DNA of 64,000 nucleotides from Otis tarda (GCA_026413225.1 CM048552.1:204985553-205049552), one strand, 5' to 3'. Positions 45,301 to 59,525 are shown, counted from the first letter of the stretch. Program-made: numbers and translations. Notes: generated from the sequence alone by a model not told the origin.

Positions 45301-48300
45301 TGCCTTCTCCTTCCTCAGTTCTCTTTTTTCGGTCAGTCCCTTCCCAAGGGCTGATTTAAGTGGGGTTAATGTTTTGCCTGTTTAGGCGATCTCAGTGTGT
45401 ATTTGAAGGGGTTTGTTGCCTTCATCAGGAGGTCTCAGCCAGGGTTTTCTCCACGTGGGACGGGCATCTGCTGAACTAGAAATCGTGAGGGGGCACAAGC
45501 AAGCTCAGTGCTGCTGGTTTTACCTCACTAAGTTCATCCCTTTCTTGTTCAACACACTCTTTTTGGGTACACTGTGTGAATGGAAGGAGTAAAATTAGGC
45601 TATGACAGTACCCCTAGAAAGGTAGCGCTGCTGTGCCTGTCTTCCGGGCGCACATACAGCTAAGTTGCTTCTACAATGAGCAGATCTGTGCTGCTGCCTC
45701 GACCTCATCGCTAGTGCTGACCTTACTTTTACAAACCTCTTCTTAACTAATGTCTGCTACTTGTTTGCTTCTTTGCTTTCATCCTTGTGTTTCAGTTTTC
45801 TTTCTAAAGGGGACCATTTATCACATGTGGGAGACTTGCAGCAGATGGGATTTGAAAGTAGAGTCACCTGATACCTTTGATTTATGAGGAACAAAAAACT
45901 GAGCAAAAACTTGTTATTCATGTTGAAAGAAACAGTTCTGCTGCACATATGGATGAAGCAAGAGGCTGTGGAAGACTGCTTCTTTGCATCAAGTATCTTC
46001 CCAGAGTCTGAGCTGCTGCTGCAAAAATGGAAGACGTGCTTGTAACTTACAACTGATCAGGCACAAAGGAGACAATTGATTGTCTCACGCTGAAACTTAA
46101 GTGCCAGAAATAGCTACTTTTTATGGCAGTTTCTTCCAGAAAAAGGAAAAAACAATTTTGTACTAGGAGCTAACTGCCATAGTAACCCCCCATATTGTGC
46201 CCTACAGGACTGAAACCAGGAGGGCAGAGATTACTCGGTAAAACTTAACGGTTTGGTGCATGTGGATGCATGGCCACAGCAGAAATACACTAAACAAATA
46301 CAGGATTGCAAAACAAAAGACATGAGCATAGGGAGAAGAGGTAACATAGCAGCTGAATGTGCTTCCTTCTCTGCCTTCTGCATTTTACTGCTAAACTGGC
46401 TTCTTATTCACAGATTTCTGTGCTGTAGGATCAGTTAGGGAGATAATTTGCTTTCTGTCAAGTGCTTGCAACTTGTCACAAACTGCTGACTGTAATAGTT
46501 CATACCAAGTTAATACCTGATGGTACATTTACAGCCATCCAGATGTTTCACAGTATGCATACTGAATAAATTAAATGTGAACAGTGTGCTTCCAAATGTG
46601 TTTTTCCATCTCCTTATTGGATTTTTTTGTCCTTCAGCATTTTCATTATGGCAGTGCTCTTCACAATAGCATCTCTTCTAAATAGCTTTATCCTGCAGGT
46701 CAACAGGTAAACAAAAAATTGAAGACAGTCTATTAAGAGAGTAATTAAGATTATAGATTTTAGAATCCTCTACTTATAAAATGTGAAAGGGGTCAAATAC
46801 ATGCTCCTCAATTATACTATTGAAAAAAAGGAAGATTATGGAACCTACATGTGCTGGGTAAGAATTTAGTTTCAAGGGTATTTTCTGGTCAATGTATTGC
46901 AGAATTATTTCTGCTACTACTTCATTTACATACATATCCTGAAAAGCAGGGATTCAGCAGTCATTTTAATACTGTCATGTTTTTTACTTCTTACTACACC
47001 TGTTAGAATTACAGTATTATGGGCCTGCATTAATTCTTTCTCCTTCTGAAGCAGCAAGTGTTCCTTTTATAGAAGGCAAATAGTGATGCAGCAATATCAG
47101 TGCATCTAGCCAGGCACATATAAAACTGGAGATAATGGCTCCCCTGTGTTTCAATTACTGGTCATATTTCTCCTGGGGGAAATGAATGATACTTGGGAGG
47201 AATTATCTACAAATTCCTAAGATAGTTAGGGGGAAATCTGAATTTATTGTTAGGAACAGAATGCTTTCCGTACATAAAATATGTCTTGTCGTGTAGAATC
47301 TATGTGAAAACACAAATAATTTTTGTTTCATGTATTTGAAATTGAAATGGGGTTGTATGACTCTGAAGCCTGCTGCTGAGGTGGCCTGCAGCTCGCAGTC
47401 AGGGGCTCAAATCACAGTACAGGTGTTCTGCTGTCCCAGAAAACGGCTTTTGAGAGTGAGACTGTCCGTACTTCCCTATTACAGAGGATGTTTATTCCAT
47501 CAGCAGATGAACCACTGCAAAAGATGTTGGCACAGGCATGTTGCCTGGGTGTGCTCTGTGGGACTTAAGCATGGACATAAGATCAGCGAGACTGGAGTTG
47601 CCTTTGTGTGCCCTGAGAGAACAGATTCTCTGTCTTGTAGGCAGGTCAAGTAGATCAGCATATGCAACCTATACCTCTCACTGCCACGCAGGAGCACCAA
47701 CTCCTTTCTTCATTAGAAATTCTTAACTGGCCACTTATTTCTCTCACTCCCTCCGGGGAAGGATGACCTTGCAGGCTTTTCTGCATCTTCAGCAGAGAAG
47801 CTCTGGTTTTATACGTTTTCTGAGATCCAGTAATGGAACAGTACAACCACCTGACAGCTCACCCTTGGGCAGGGCTTGGCACCCTGCAAGAATTAAGTAT
47901 TCTCCTTGAAAAACTCTGAAGGAAGAGCTTTAAAGAAAGTGTCATATTCAGACGCTAAGCCCCCTGCCCTGAGTCCTCTAACATCTCATTAGACAGTAGT
48001 GCGGTTTTATGTTTCTTGTCTCCTTCTTGCTGATTACTGAAGTATCTGAATGAAATGAGAACTTCTCTCAGTTTGAATTGGCCTTTCTCTGCATTCAGTA
48101 TTCCTCAGTGTCATATACCACATTATCATATGGTCTGAAATGTTTCCCTATGGTTCATCTTGGTTTGATCTGTGATTACTTCTCCCATGCTGTTTTAGCT
48201 CTTTTGGCAGCTGACATCGGATGTCTAATTATCATGACCGCCAGGAATTAACAGGATGTGGTTTAACAAAGGTTTGTAATCCTCCAGTTCATACAGTCTC

Positions 48301-51300
48301 ACCACTGCAAAGCGCTTTTGTTAAATAGTTTGCATTAAGTGCTTACTTCACATGTAAGCTTTTTAAACAAAGATGGAGCTTCCTAACAAGGAAAAAGGGC
48401 TAATCTGTATTTTTCAGACTGACTAATCTACTACGGTCAGCTCATGCAAGCACAACCTACAATCCTCTCCGGCTGAGACTGATTTGGAGATAAATTTTCT
48501 TGACAGACATGGACGGGTAGCCTTCGTTATTATACTCTGTGTCATGTAATAGAAGGCTGCAAAGCTACGCTTTCCGGTAGCAAAGCAACTGCATCCAGAG
48601 CTCTGCCTGCATAAATTCTCAACTTCTGGATTCTGTTCATAAAAAAGATGCTACAGTTAAAAAAAAAGGTAGCAAAATATGAGGTATAAAAAGCTAAATA
48701 GCTAGTAAAAGGATAACTGCATGTAATTAAATTAAATACAATGCACATTCTGAAATTATTGTCATGGAAAGACAAATAAATGGCTGTAAATTCAGATCTA
48801 GTGTTAGATATAAATGGTGTTGTCTTACAGAGAAAAAAAAAAATGTGCATGCTTTCTTATGACATTAGTCCAGAAATACTTATTAGGGAACCAACAGCAA
48901 CCTTAAGCAATTGCCATTCTCTGTCATGAACGTACCTGAGACTTCACCCAGCAACCTTAGCCCAGCTTAATGGTTTGGGTCTCTGGAAAACAACCTGCCT
49001 TGGGACGGCAAGAGCAGCACCAAGCGCTTAAGAATTTATTATTCATGTATGAACCATGGTGCCACATAAGGTCATTTTTAAATGTGCCCTCAAACTCTCA
49101 AACAAATGAACTCTCCCAAAGCTTGAAGCCAACAGAACTGAGCTGGATTCAGGTTTTTTTACAGACAAAAAGGAGCTTTGTGTAGCTACACTGCTGCACG
49201 TCCTCAGAACAGGTCTGCCTAATTATTCAGTGATGCCAATGTATGCACAATTCTACAAGACAAACTTGATGTGCGAGCATTCATTTACTAAAATTCCTGT
49301 AATCTGTGCTCAGCCTTCTAAAATATACTGGAACCATACATAGAATTTTCTCCAATTGTTATAATATGCAGAGTAACTACGGGCAAAAAATAGGCCAACA
49401 CTGCTCAGTCCAGTGAGTTCACAGCTGGTCTTTGCCAGCTTTTCTCAACTACTGTGCCATTGTGTGGCTGTGTTTAGCTAACCTTCCTTTGTTTCTTCTT
49501 GCAGTATTTACTTTTATTCAATTTCAGAAACTATACTGAACATTACTTGCTTTATTGCGTGTTGTTTCAAGCAGAAAACAGAACAGTGCTATATTTTCTG
49601 CTATTTCCTTCAAATAACAGATTCTACTCTAGCAAGATCTCTTAAACGGCTTAAAATTTTACCTTGTAGAAAAAGACTTTTTAGTGTGATTGAAAAAGCT
49701 TTTTTAGTTTAGTCCTACATTAGTAGTAAGCATCATATTTTCAGCATGTAATACAGTTTAAACTGGGAGAAAACTGTTTTTTTTTCCTAATTTTAAAATT
49801 ATTACTTTTTCTCCAATCTAAATTGGCTTGGTTTGCATTTTTTGCCTCCTCCTTTTGATTGCTTATGTTTATTACATTGTATACAGGATGTGCTGGAGCT
49901 TTCACAGGCTTCAGTTTCTCTCAGATGTGCATCCAAATGCTGTGCTGTAAGCAATAAAATTAATGCAAGAACATCCTGAAGAATAGCTTAAGGCTTTAAG
50001 TCTACAAATGGACAAATAAGAGGTTAAAGGTTCTGGATGGAATCATAAAGAACAACGGAATGGTCAGCTCCTGCCAACCTAATGACTTATTCAATCAGAA
50101 TGCCTTTTGATGTCTTAAAAGTAATTTAGTCATAAAGCAACTAAAAATGTGTGGTAGATACTCCCTTTCCTTACTGCTGGCTTCTGCCATCTCTGACAAC
50201 TTCTACAGTGGGTGATATAGGATAAGATGCAGAATGCAGGTCTCCTCTCAGGAAAGTACATGCCATTATCCTTGGATATCTGTTACAATATCTTAATATT
50301 GTTTATGAAATACCAGCAAAATACTCACAGTGTGAAAGAGTGGATCCTGGTTTGATCAAGATCTTCACAGTCTAAATCAAACAGACTATATGATCAGAGA
50401 GACCTGTGATATACCAGATTACACTTCTACCACAAATTAGCTTTGATATTTTCTTTGGTAGAAAGATACTGATTATATAGATGGAGTCGTTAAAAGGCTT
50501 TATGGAAGAAATAAGTTTCAAAGAGAACCTTGCAAAAGGAATGGACGGTGAAGAAAATTTTACAAGGAGTGAGAATGAATTTGCACCAAGAGGAGAAACT
50601 TGGGAAAAGCTGCAGACTGAACAAACATGTTAAGAAGACAGCAGTCAACATGGAGTAGTGATATACTGGGAAGCTGATTAACAACTTAGATGCTAGTTTG
50701 GTAAACTGGAGTCTAAGCTTCAGTTTTCTGTGAGACCACAGATTTTTGTGCGTGTGATCTTGGCTTAGTCCCTTTGGGATCGGTCTGATACATGGAACTA
50801 AGCCCGAGAATCCTGATCCTGAAAAGCCTTGCTAAGCTACTGAAGTCTAGAAGAAGTTAGCATTTTTTAATCCTAAAGATCCCCGAGCTTCTAGATTTGC
50901 TGACCTTTACATGTTCAAGCTGTTCTAATGCTGACAGGACTTAACAGCTCAGAATCTAAACCTGAACAAGATTCAGGAATTATATTGTTTTTTATATTGT
51001 TCAACATCTCGTGTATTGAAAGTACATGCAACACAACAACTGCACAAGGTTCTGCACAAAACGCACTACTATTGTCTTTTTCAATTGGAGAGAAGAGGCA
51101 GTTGGAGGCCAGGCCTCCTGTTTTCCATGGTTTTATCCGAACGGTCTGATTCGAGTCATCGGCTCACTCTCTCTATGGCCAAATTAATAGTGAATTACAT
51201 TTTGCACAGCGGCATGGCTTCAGAGGAAGAAGCAGATGATCCTGTCTTCCTAGAAAGAGCTATGCCTGGTGGATAGAACATTTCTGTGGGAGTTGACTGA

Positions 51301-52049
51301 CTTGTACAAAAAAAACATGGAATCTTTCCCACTTCCTCCACAAGTGTCATGACCACCAAACTGCTGCTAAGTTGATGAAGTTCCTGCTGCCTGCTCCTGT
51401 TGGGGGGCGGGGGTGGGAGAGCTTTGCCCAGCTTTTTTTTTTTTTTAAATGTGGGTTCCTATATTTAGTGGAGGTTGGAGGCTAAAAATGTATTTTCTGA
51501 AAAGCATATCCCTACAGGTCTGAGAAGTGGAATTTAAGATACATTCATTTTCTTAGTAACTCCCATAAGCTAGTGCCAGACAGCTGCACCTTTATTTAAG
51601 TGGTTCCCTAATGGTGATCGTACCTCGAGGTTCCAGTAATGCCGAGGTGGTGTACCCACCAGTATGAGCCTACATCAGCCCTACAACAGGAGGTGTCTAT
51701 TGGATCTGGCCCTTTGTTTCAGACATTAAAGTAATACTGAAGTCAGTAAAGGGGACAGCAGCAGTTGTGGAGAAAGACATGGACAGCAGTATCATTGCCT
51801 CTGTAACGTCCTTGGTAAAGCAAAAACATTTTTTTTTCCCAGTGGCCCAATAAAATTGCCTCAATCTGCTTCTTTGGGTGATCAATGCTCATCTGGAATT
51901 TTATCACTGTCCTTTTTAGAGGATAATTCATTGTTTTACATCTATAGAGGCAAAGTAATAACCTTAGATTTGCATAGAGCTAATTCCTTTATTTGTGAGG
52001 GGTTCTGCAGGATGTGAGCAATTAAGCTTCTGTGGGAGGATACAGGAAA
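45301..52049. other. Intergenic DNA, no gene recognised
   Basis: Upstream flank of CEP295. Reading frames are short and lack homology that I recognise. No CR1 or LTR pieces are obvious. SMCO4, the mammalian neighbour, encodes a protein of about 59 residues; I looked for its start and membrane segment and did not find them. Confidence 0.6.
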
Positions 52050-52059
52050 CATGATTAAT

Positions 52060-52210
52060 GGATCAAAGAGACACCATCCAAGGGAAATGGGTATAATACC
52101 AAGGGAGATAATGCTCCATTTCATAATAGTTATGCAAATATGCCAAATGTTGGAGAATTCAATTAATATTTGACAAATGGATTTTCTGTGATGCAAAGTA
52201 AACACATACT
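52060..52210. promoter_or_regulatory. Candidate regulatory element with an octamer motif
   Basis: AT-rich block containing a perfect POU octamer ATGCAAAT (52132-52139) and nearby homeodomain-type TTCAATTAAT. Only motif evidence; conservation not known. Confidence 0.25.
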
Positions 52211-54359
52211 GGGGAAAAAATAAAACGCTGTAGCACATTATCTGTTAGCTTCCTCTCACGCAGGCTGGGCTGGCTGGTCAGGCATCTCATTCCACTGCAG
52301 GTGGCAAAGAACAGTGAGGCACAAATCAGTGCCAGACAGTGATATTGTTCGGATGAAAAAGATTGACCAAGGTTAAATTCTATGCACACAAGGGCAATCA
52401 GCGCTTGTCAATGTGCTTAGGCCTATTGCTCAGTCCTCTGCTAAAAGTTAAATTTTGTTCCATGTAAATGAAAAGTGGTTTAAGAATGAAGACAACAGAA
52501 TCAAACAATGTTTATGTTCTTGGTTTTCTTTTCCACTTCTCTTTTCTTATCTGTAAAAGCAACATCAGTAGAAAAAACAATAATCAAGTAAGAACAGAAT
52601 GCCTGAGCTAGTGGAAAACACTGGACTGGGACTCAAAAAACCTGAGGCTCAGTTAGCCAAGTACAAAATGAGGTTAATACTAACGATATATAAAGGTAAT
52701 GACTCATCCAGATACTGTAGTGATGGGAGACACACAAATAGCTAGATTTACTGAAAAAAATAAGTTCTGATCAAGAGACTTCCTTATGTGGTTCTTGCTG
52801 CAGAATTGACCAAACTTTACATAGACATTTGTAAAGAGGCAGTAGAAATTGTTCCTGCATATGCAAAACCAGTCACATAGGATCTTTGTACATACTTATG
52901 ACGGTTAGGAGATGTTTTGTATGGAGTTTAAGATAATCTCTAGGGATGCATCATATCTATGCTGGAGTGGTCATGTAGCACCACAGGACAGTTACGTTAT
53001 CTAACATCTCAACAACAATCAACCATCCCGTTTGAGCGATCTAATTCACCATGCAAGTGTTACCCTGTGCCAAGACCTCAAGAAGCTACTTCTTTTTAGC
53101 CAATACTGAGTGTCTGTGCAAAACAAATCCTGGGCTGTTAGGACATCCCATGCCTTGCAGTCAGGAGGAGTTCTAAGGACATTCCTTCAGTGCCAACAGA
53201 CAAGAAATTGGGAAGGACTTAAGAAATTAATCTTCAAAATCCGATGTTCCTCAGAAAACCTAGTATTGGAGATAGCATGCTCCTACTTGACTTGGAAACT
53301 CTCTCAATGCTTCAAAGAAGAGTTCTGTTTATCACTGTTTTCTGTGAAAGTAGGTGCCTACTCTGTGAAAACACCTGTCCATTCTCATGCAACCAGGAAT
53401 TATGAGGCGAGCTGTAAACTTATATATATATCACAGAAGGACTGTATTTTTCCATTGTACAGCTTGAGAGACAAGCTACCCTATTTAAAAGTGATACTAC
53501 TGTTGCTTCTTCAATGGTGTTGCTTAGTGGTCAAAGCAGTTATCCCAGGCAGTAGATTTGTCGTTGATCCTTAGCCTGCAAATGCCCTCTCTCAGGCTAG
53601 GAAGGTCTCTTTGGGGCATGACCTGTGCCAACTGGGCTGCTGTGCATCCAGGAATGGGACTGGAAAGAAAGCAGACAGGGCAGTACCAGGCTCTGGAGGC
53701 ATGGAGAGAAAGATGATGGGACATGGAAGTCAAGCAAAGATTTACTTCTTCTCTGCTGCGCTCTGAACTATCAATGCATTTTACATTAAGTAATCAAAAG
53801 ATGAACATTCAAAGCTAATGATGGAGTTGAGACCCCAGGTTATGCTTGTCCTTCAGCCATTACATTCCTCTAAAAAGAATGAGCCATGCTCCGTCAGGCC
53901 GCTACAGTGAGGGGAAGGCTCTGTGCTGTGTACCCTGAGCAGGCAGAAGCTCCAAAGTCCAGGAAAAGAGAAGCACACAGATACCTGTTATCCTCAGGAT
54001 TTTATACTGGCCAGCCACCAAGCCCTCGTGTGGTATTCTGGGCTACCCTGGGAAATGGTCTAACTCTTTTCTTTGAAAATATGGACCTTGCATGCGTAAT
54101 TTCAGTTCTTTGATTCACCCTGCTGAGGCCAGACTTTGTGATGCCTTTAAGAAATGCATAAATAGGCACTTTGGATCTCATCCTCCCATCATTTAAGTGT
54201 GCATTTTCCCTTTGCTTTTGACTGCAGGGGAGGATATAAGCTTTACTTTCTACTTGGAAGGCATATGTTCATTCATTTTGATTCACTATGGTCAAGTTAC
54301 AAGATTCCAAGAAAATCCTGCTCTCTTCTACTAAGCCATCTATTTAAATCAGAGATAAT

Positions 54360-54900
54360 AAATTTTAATAAACATTGATATTTTCCTGAGTTTGTGATTT
54401 CTTTTAACAAGCAATTTTGCTGTGATCTTTGAATTATTGCCTCTAATAGATGAGTTCCCTGTTGTCAGGGCTGATTCTGTCTCAAAATGTATTAATCTAA
54501 CCCGCATGTACACTTTAGTTAAATGTATCTTGGCAGACATCCACCACTGGAATTAGTGCTGAACACCACAGAGTACTTTTCTAATTGGACATAAAATTCA
54601 TAGTTTTATCATATGATTCTTCACTATACAGTGTGTCCAATTAGATTTAATGAGCTCATTTTCAGGACAAGTTGGCCAAATCAGTACTATTGCTAATTTA
54701 TGAAGGCTATAGAAAAAGTTACTTTATTAATTTCTGTCCTGAATTAAAACTTTCTAGGAAATATTGTTGCTTCCTTTCCTTTTAGCACGTGAATATACAA
54801 AAGCCTGATTTTGGAAATTAAAGGTTTTCCCAGTGTGTAATTTCCAATTATTGTTGTAATGTCTTTGTTTTTTCTTGCAAATGTTTTGTCAACAAAGATA
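54360..54900. promoter_or_regulatory. Candidate conserved non-coding element with inverted homeodomain sites
   Basis: AT-rich, non-repetitive block with several TAATT/AATTA cores. It includes the perfect 12-bp inverted repeat TCTAATTGGACA (54580-54591) and TGTCCAATTAGA (54634-54645). Looks like an enhancer-type sequence; not proven. Confidence 0.3.
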
Positions 54901-57900
54901 CGGCTAGCATATTTTTATATCAAGCTAGGTATCATGACGACTGAGTAACCAGCAGCAATGTGGCTATCATCACCTGAATTGAACAAGCCAGCTTGAAATC
55001 CTGTGTAAATACTTAGCAGCTGGCACCCAAGCTACTGTAGCTACATCGCCACCTCGAGAGTTCAGTGTAAAAACATTCTCAGTTAATACAGAACTGGTTT
55101 AACAAATTTTTCTCTGGAAAAATTATCTCACTGAACACAACCATGCTGGTGAGAACAGAAGGAATCTTCAGCCATTACTGTCTGAATTCACTAGACCTTG
55201 CAAGGTACACAAACCTGAGCTGGTCCACGCTGGAAAGCTGTGGACTACAGGTCTAACTCAAGAGATCATAGACGAACCCCTGGAAAGATTAGAGCATGGG
55301 AAACAACACAGAGGAAGGACTTCATTTGGCCTCCTCGTCTCTGGAGCACTAGCAGAGGGGATAACGAAGCGGACTGGTAAGTTGTTAGTTGACAATGCAA
55401 AACAAAATGTCAGTGTTAACCCATGGTTGAGAAGAGTGGTATCTGGAAAAAAAAAAAAAAAAAAAAGGAGATCCAAATACTTGAGACAGATGTTCACAAG
55501 GAAGGGTTTTCTAAGAAGCTGATGCTTTTATGTGGTACCATTCTGTCTTCTACCTTTCATCTACCATCAGTGGACAGATGATGGGAGCTGGTAGGCCAAG
55601 GTTCTCTTCCCAGTTTGACAGCAGGGATGGGAGCAGTTCCATGGGGTGGCTGTTGCTGGAAATGACAGTGTCCCAGGCCATGATCGCCTCATGAATCGCT
55701 AGTTCTGAGCTATTAAGAATTAAACAGTTACAGTTCTGTTTGTATTTCATAGATGTATACTGAGGCTTTCATGCCCAATATCCCTGCTACTTCTTACGAA
55801 GATGTTTCTCATTTATATACAGAAATAACGAGACAGAAGAATGTTAAAAGGATCGTCTGAAAGCTGCAGATCACTTCTGGCAATAATTATTTATCTGTCC
55901 ACATTTTGTCTGTGTATATTTGATTCTCTCTCAGTGTATATATAACAACAAATTAGTTAGCAAAATCAAAGCTACTTATTTTAAACTTACAGTGCTCTCT
56001 TTTGACCTGTACACAAACAAGCAGCATAGTGGAGGACATATGCACATTTTACACTTTGTAATCTTCTGGTGTTAATTTATTTACATGCATCTTGTTGCTT
56101 TCCTAATAGAATAGACCAGTCTTCCTTCCCTAATGAAAGTAGCCAAGGGAAAATTGCTTGAGGTGCTACAATGAAAGCAAATATATTATGATTTGTTTTT
56201 AGTAGAGCGAGTTAAGCATAAGTACCTTGTGTGTTAACTGTTTCTTTCATCTGTTCAGTACAAATTTTGCACTAACAATGACAATGTGTAAGCATTTTAC
56301 ACAGTGAAGAGTCAATGTTAACTCCTTGCCATACCCCTGAGAGAGGAGAACGTCATTAACTTCTTTTACAGATGAGGAAACAACATCAGATCAGCATTGT
56401 AACTCCATTGACTTTTGTGGAGTTACTCCAGATTTACACCAGTAGAAATAAGACTAACATTATTCCTCAAAAGAAGCCATTTGCTCACGGTTGTCTAGTC
56501 ACGAAGCTGCACACTCAGGATTAGAAACTGAAGACATCCACATTTCCTTTGCTTTTATAATAAGATTTTCTACTGAAATAGCATCATAAACCTTTAGCTA
56601 GGATAATTTAAAAAAAACCACACCACCACAGAATCTTCCATTGTTCTTGTGTCTAGAAATAACTGCCCTGTGCCTAGAAAGGTCTGCATCCTACGGAAAT
56701 AAATGAACAATAAATTATTTTTTATTAACTTCTACTTGCCCAGAAATGTGAATGTTTTTCTGGGTAAATTTAATAGCAGCAAAGAATAATGGGCTGCCAA
56801 AGATTGCCAATGAGCAAAGAATGTAAGTTAAAAGCCTTTTTATATGCAAATATTTCATTATGTTTGGGGGTTTTCTTCTTTTTTTTTTTCTCATTTTTTT
56901 TGAAAGCAAAAGCACAATGGGACATCAGTTATTTCAATTTGCATATAAATACTCAGAATTCACTTTCCACTTACAGTTATTCCAGAGTCCTGGTGGTACC
57001 TGTCAGCATTTGAGGTCTGGAGTAAAGTGTTGCTGACTTCTCTAGACAGAGTGCTCTGCAGAAATTAGGGGTCTACACCATTTCTGCAAAAACAGAAAAT
57101 CTTTTTGCATGATGTGTGTTCATTCCCAAGTAAGTGGTGGCAACAGCATTATTTTCAAAGCAGCAGTAGGACTTGAGAACACTTACAAATACAACTATCA
57201 TGTCTCCTAGTTAGATTATTTCTAACGTATCCATTATAAAAACGCTTAGCTGCCAGTTATAATATACTCACTGGGAACTAGAGCTGAAATTCAGCCTTAC
57301 ACAGAGATCAGTACCAAGCTTCACATGTAAGCCCCACTCAGAACAAGGTAAGGTCCCACTCATTTGTCTCCTTGCTCTGAGTGGCCCTTACGGGTTGAAC
57401 GGGAACTGACCACACTGGCCAGTGTCCCCTTCCCATGGCTGAGCGGTACCCTAAGAATTCAAATTCCTTCTTGGAATCAGGTTAGAAGGTAACTGTAACT
57501 AAATCTTGAGTATTCAAGATGAAATAATATCAGATCTGCAGACTGAAAAACTACTTTCTGGGTCAGAAACCAACACCGAGGCCAAATGTCATTAAGCAGT
57601 TCAGTGATCTCACTGAGAGGAGACATCTGGTCTGCTGAAATTAAAACTGATATTCCAATGGGATTTGATATTCTTCTGAAAATGTAAGATATTTAAATAT
57701 TTAAAATCTGAAAATCTAAATAGGAAATAAAACATATATTTCTTCCAAAATTCTTTCTCACATTTAACTCCTTCTAAAGGTAAGTGTATAAGAAAACCAG
57801 TTATGTAAAAGTCTTTGCAAGACCAACTTTAAGCCAGAAAATTAAATCCATTCAGGTTTTAGCAGAACTCTAGAGACTGTAGTCCATTTAAAAAAATTTG

Positions 57901-59229
57901 CAGAGTTGCGAATGAAAGGTTGAGAAAATCCTGCTAATCTCAAAAATCAAAGGCAGCATTTTAAAAAGTATGGATTGATTATTTATAGTAGTGTGTATGT
58001 AACCATCACTGTTGAATTGTCAAAATATTAACGAATAATTAATATTCAAAACAGCAAACTGCAAAGGGAATTTGGAAAATACTTATCACTGTTTCGTTAT
58101 TTCCATTATCCGCACGCGCTGCTTTCTTTCTCTGTCAGAGATGCCTGGTTCCTAATAGAGCTTATCACCAGGTGAGATTTTTATCTGTCTCCCGTGGCAG
58201 CACTTGAATGCATGAGAGATGCTGGCAAGTCTAATAGATTTTGTGTGGAAAACTTTTCCTTTGTAAACAGTAATAACAATTTTCCTGAACAATAAATTAG
58301 AAAGCCTATGGATTTCCTGGTTCTTGAACTGTAGGACCAAATAGCCATGAAGGTAAATTTTATTTCATTGGCTGATGCTTGCTTATTTAAGGTAAGACAT
58401 ATTCACCATTAATTTTTAATTAATTGCACTAGTAAAACACAATGGGGGTTAGATGCTAAAAGCAGAGATACAGATAACGAGATACATTCTCCGTAGAGAA
58501 AAATCTACAATTTACATATGGATCTGTAGGCTTACGTGGGGGGGATGTGTCCCCATCCCACTCTGTCCCTTCTCTGCCTTCTCCCCCACACCAGTCACAG
58601 AGCCGGAGGGTGAGAGACTATTATTTTTTCAGGTTTGCTTCCTAGCAGCAGCTTGTCACAATATAAAATGGCAAGTCAGTCTGGGATATGGTGGGATCAG
58701 GCCAGTGCTTAACCAAGAGTACGGGCTTTTGATTCCTTCAGGATCGCACTGGGTTAGTTGTCCCTGCAGCTTTTGAAAGCGCAGAGCAGGAACAGGGGAA
58801 GATGCATGCTGCCAAGGTGAGCTTGCACAATATACCTTCAGAGTTCCTTACAAAACACAACGTGAGGTGCTGTAAGAGGGTTGTTTGCACAGCTACTGCA
58901 GCAGTGGCCCAATGAATATGCGCAGCTTTACTCCTGCAAACCTGGTCCCAATCTCCTGTATCTCACCACTTATACAAAATTTATCCGGGTAACAAAAGAT
59001 GGCTAGGAGTCCAAAACACTTCTGGGAAAAAAAGTAATGCTCCCGGTTCAGAAGAATTTCCACGTTTCCTCTCTTCAGAGAGTTTTGTGGCTGCTGTGCC
59101 ACAAACCTTCATGCCTCTGACACAGACCTGTGTTTTTGGGACTTGAACAAACCAAACGACGTTTGCTCCAACTCCTGCTGTAGTCAATGGGAACAACTGC
59201 AGTGGACTTTGGTCAGATCGGTTTAGGCC

Positions 59230-59525
59230 CTTGATCTCCGTGAATGCATTCACGAATGCATTCGAACAAGCAGCAGACATTGATATTACCAGAGAAAAGG
59301 AGGGTGACATGAATCAATTTTCAAACAAAAGAGATTTACAGGCTAGTTGGAATTACAGCACATTTATTTTCTTTAAAGTTAATGAGCAGCATGATCCAAT
59401 AATAACTGTATCTTATGCTTTTCATAAAGCTCTTAAGGCATTTTATAATCAATTAACAGCTCAAGCACATCATCATTGCAGAACATTTTGCAATAATCCA
59501 TTAGGAATTAATGTAGAGTGAGCTT
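59230..59525. promoter_or_regulatory. Candidate conserved non-coding element with overlapping palindromes
   Basis: Starts with a 16-bp perfect palindrome (59239-59254) sharing bases with a 12-bp one (59253-59264). An AT-rich stretch without repeats follows. A 96-codon frame on the plus strand runs through it, but its protein looks like a chance reading, with no family motif. Confidence 0.3.

Noticed and set aside
53110..53574. 154-codon plus-strand frame
   Set aside because: Composition and translated sequence show no protein-like blocks; no promoter or splice support.
59231..59521. 96-codon plus-strand frame
   Set aside because: No family motif, start context or splice partner; the sequence looks more like a non-coding element.
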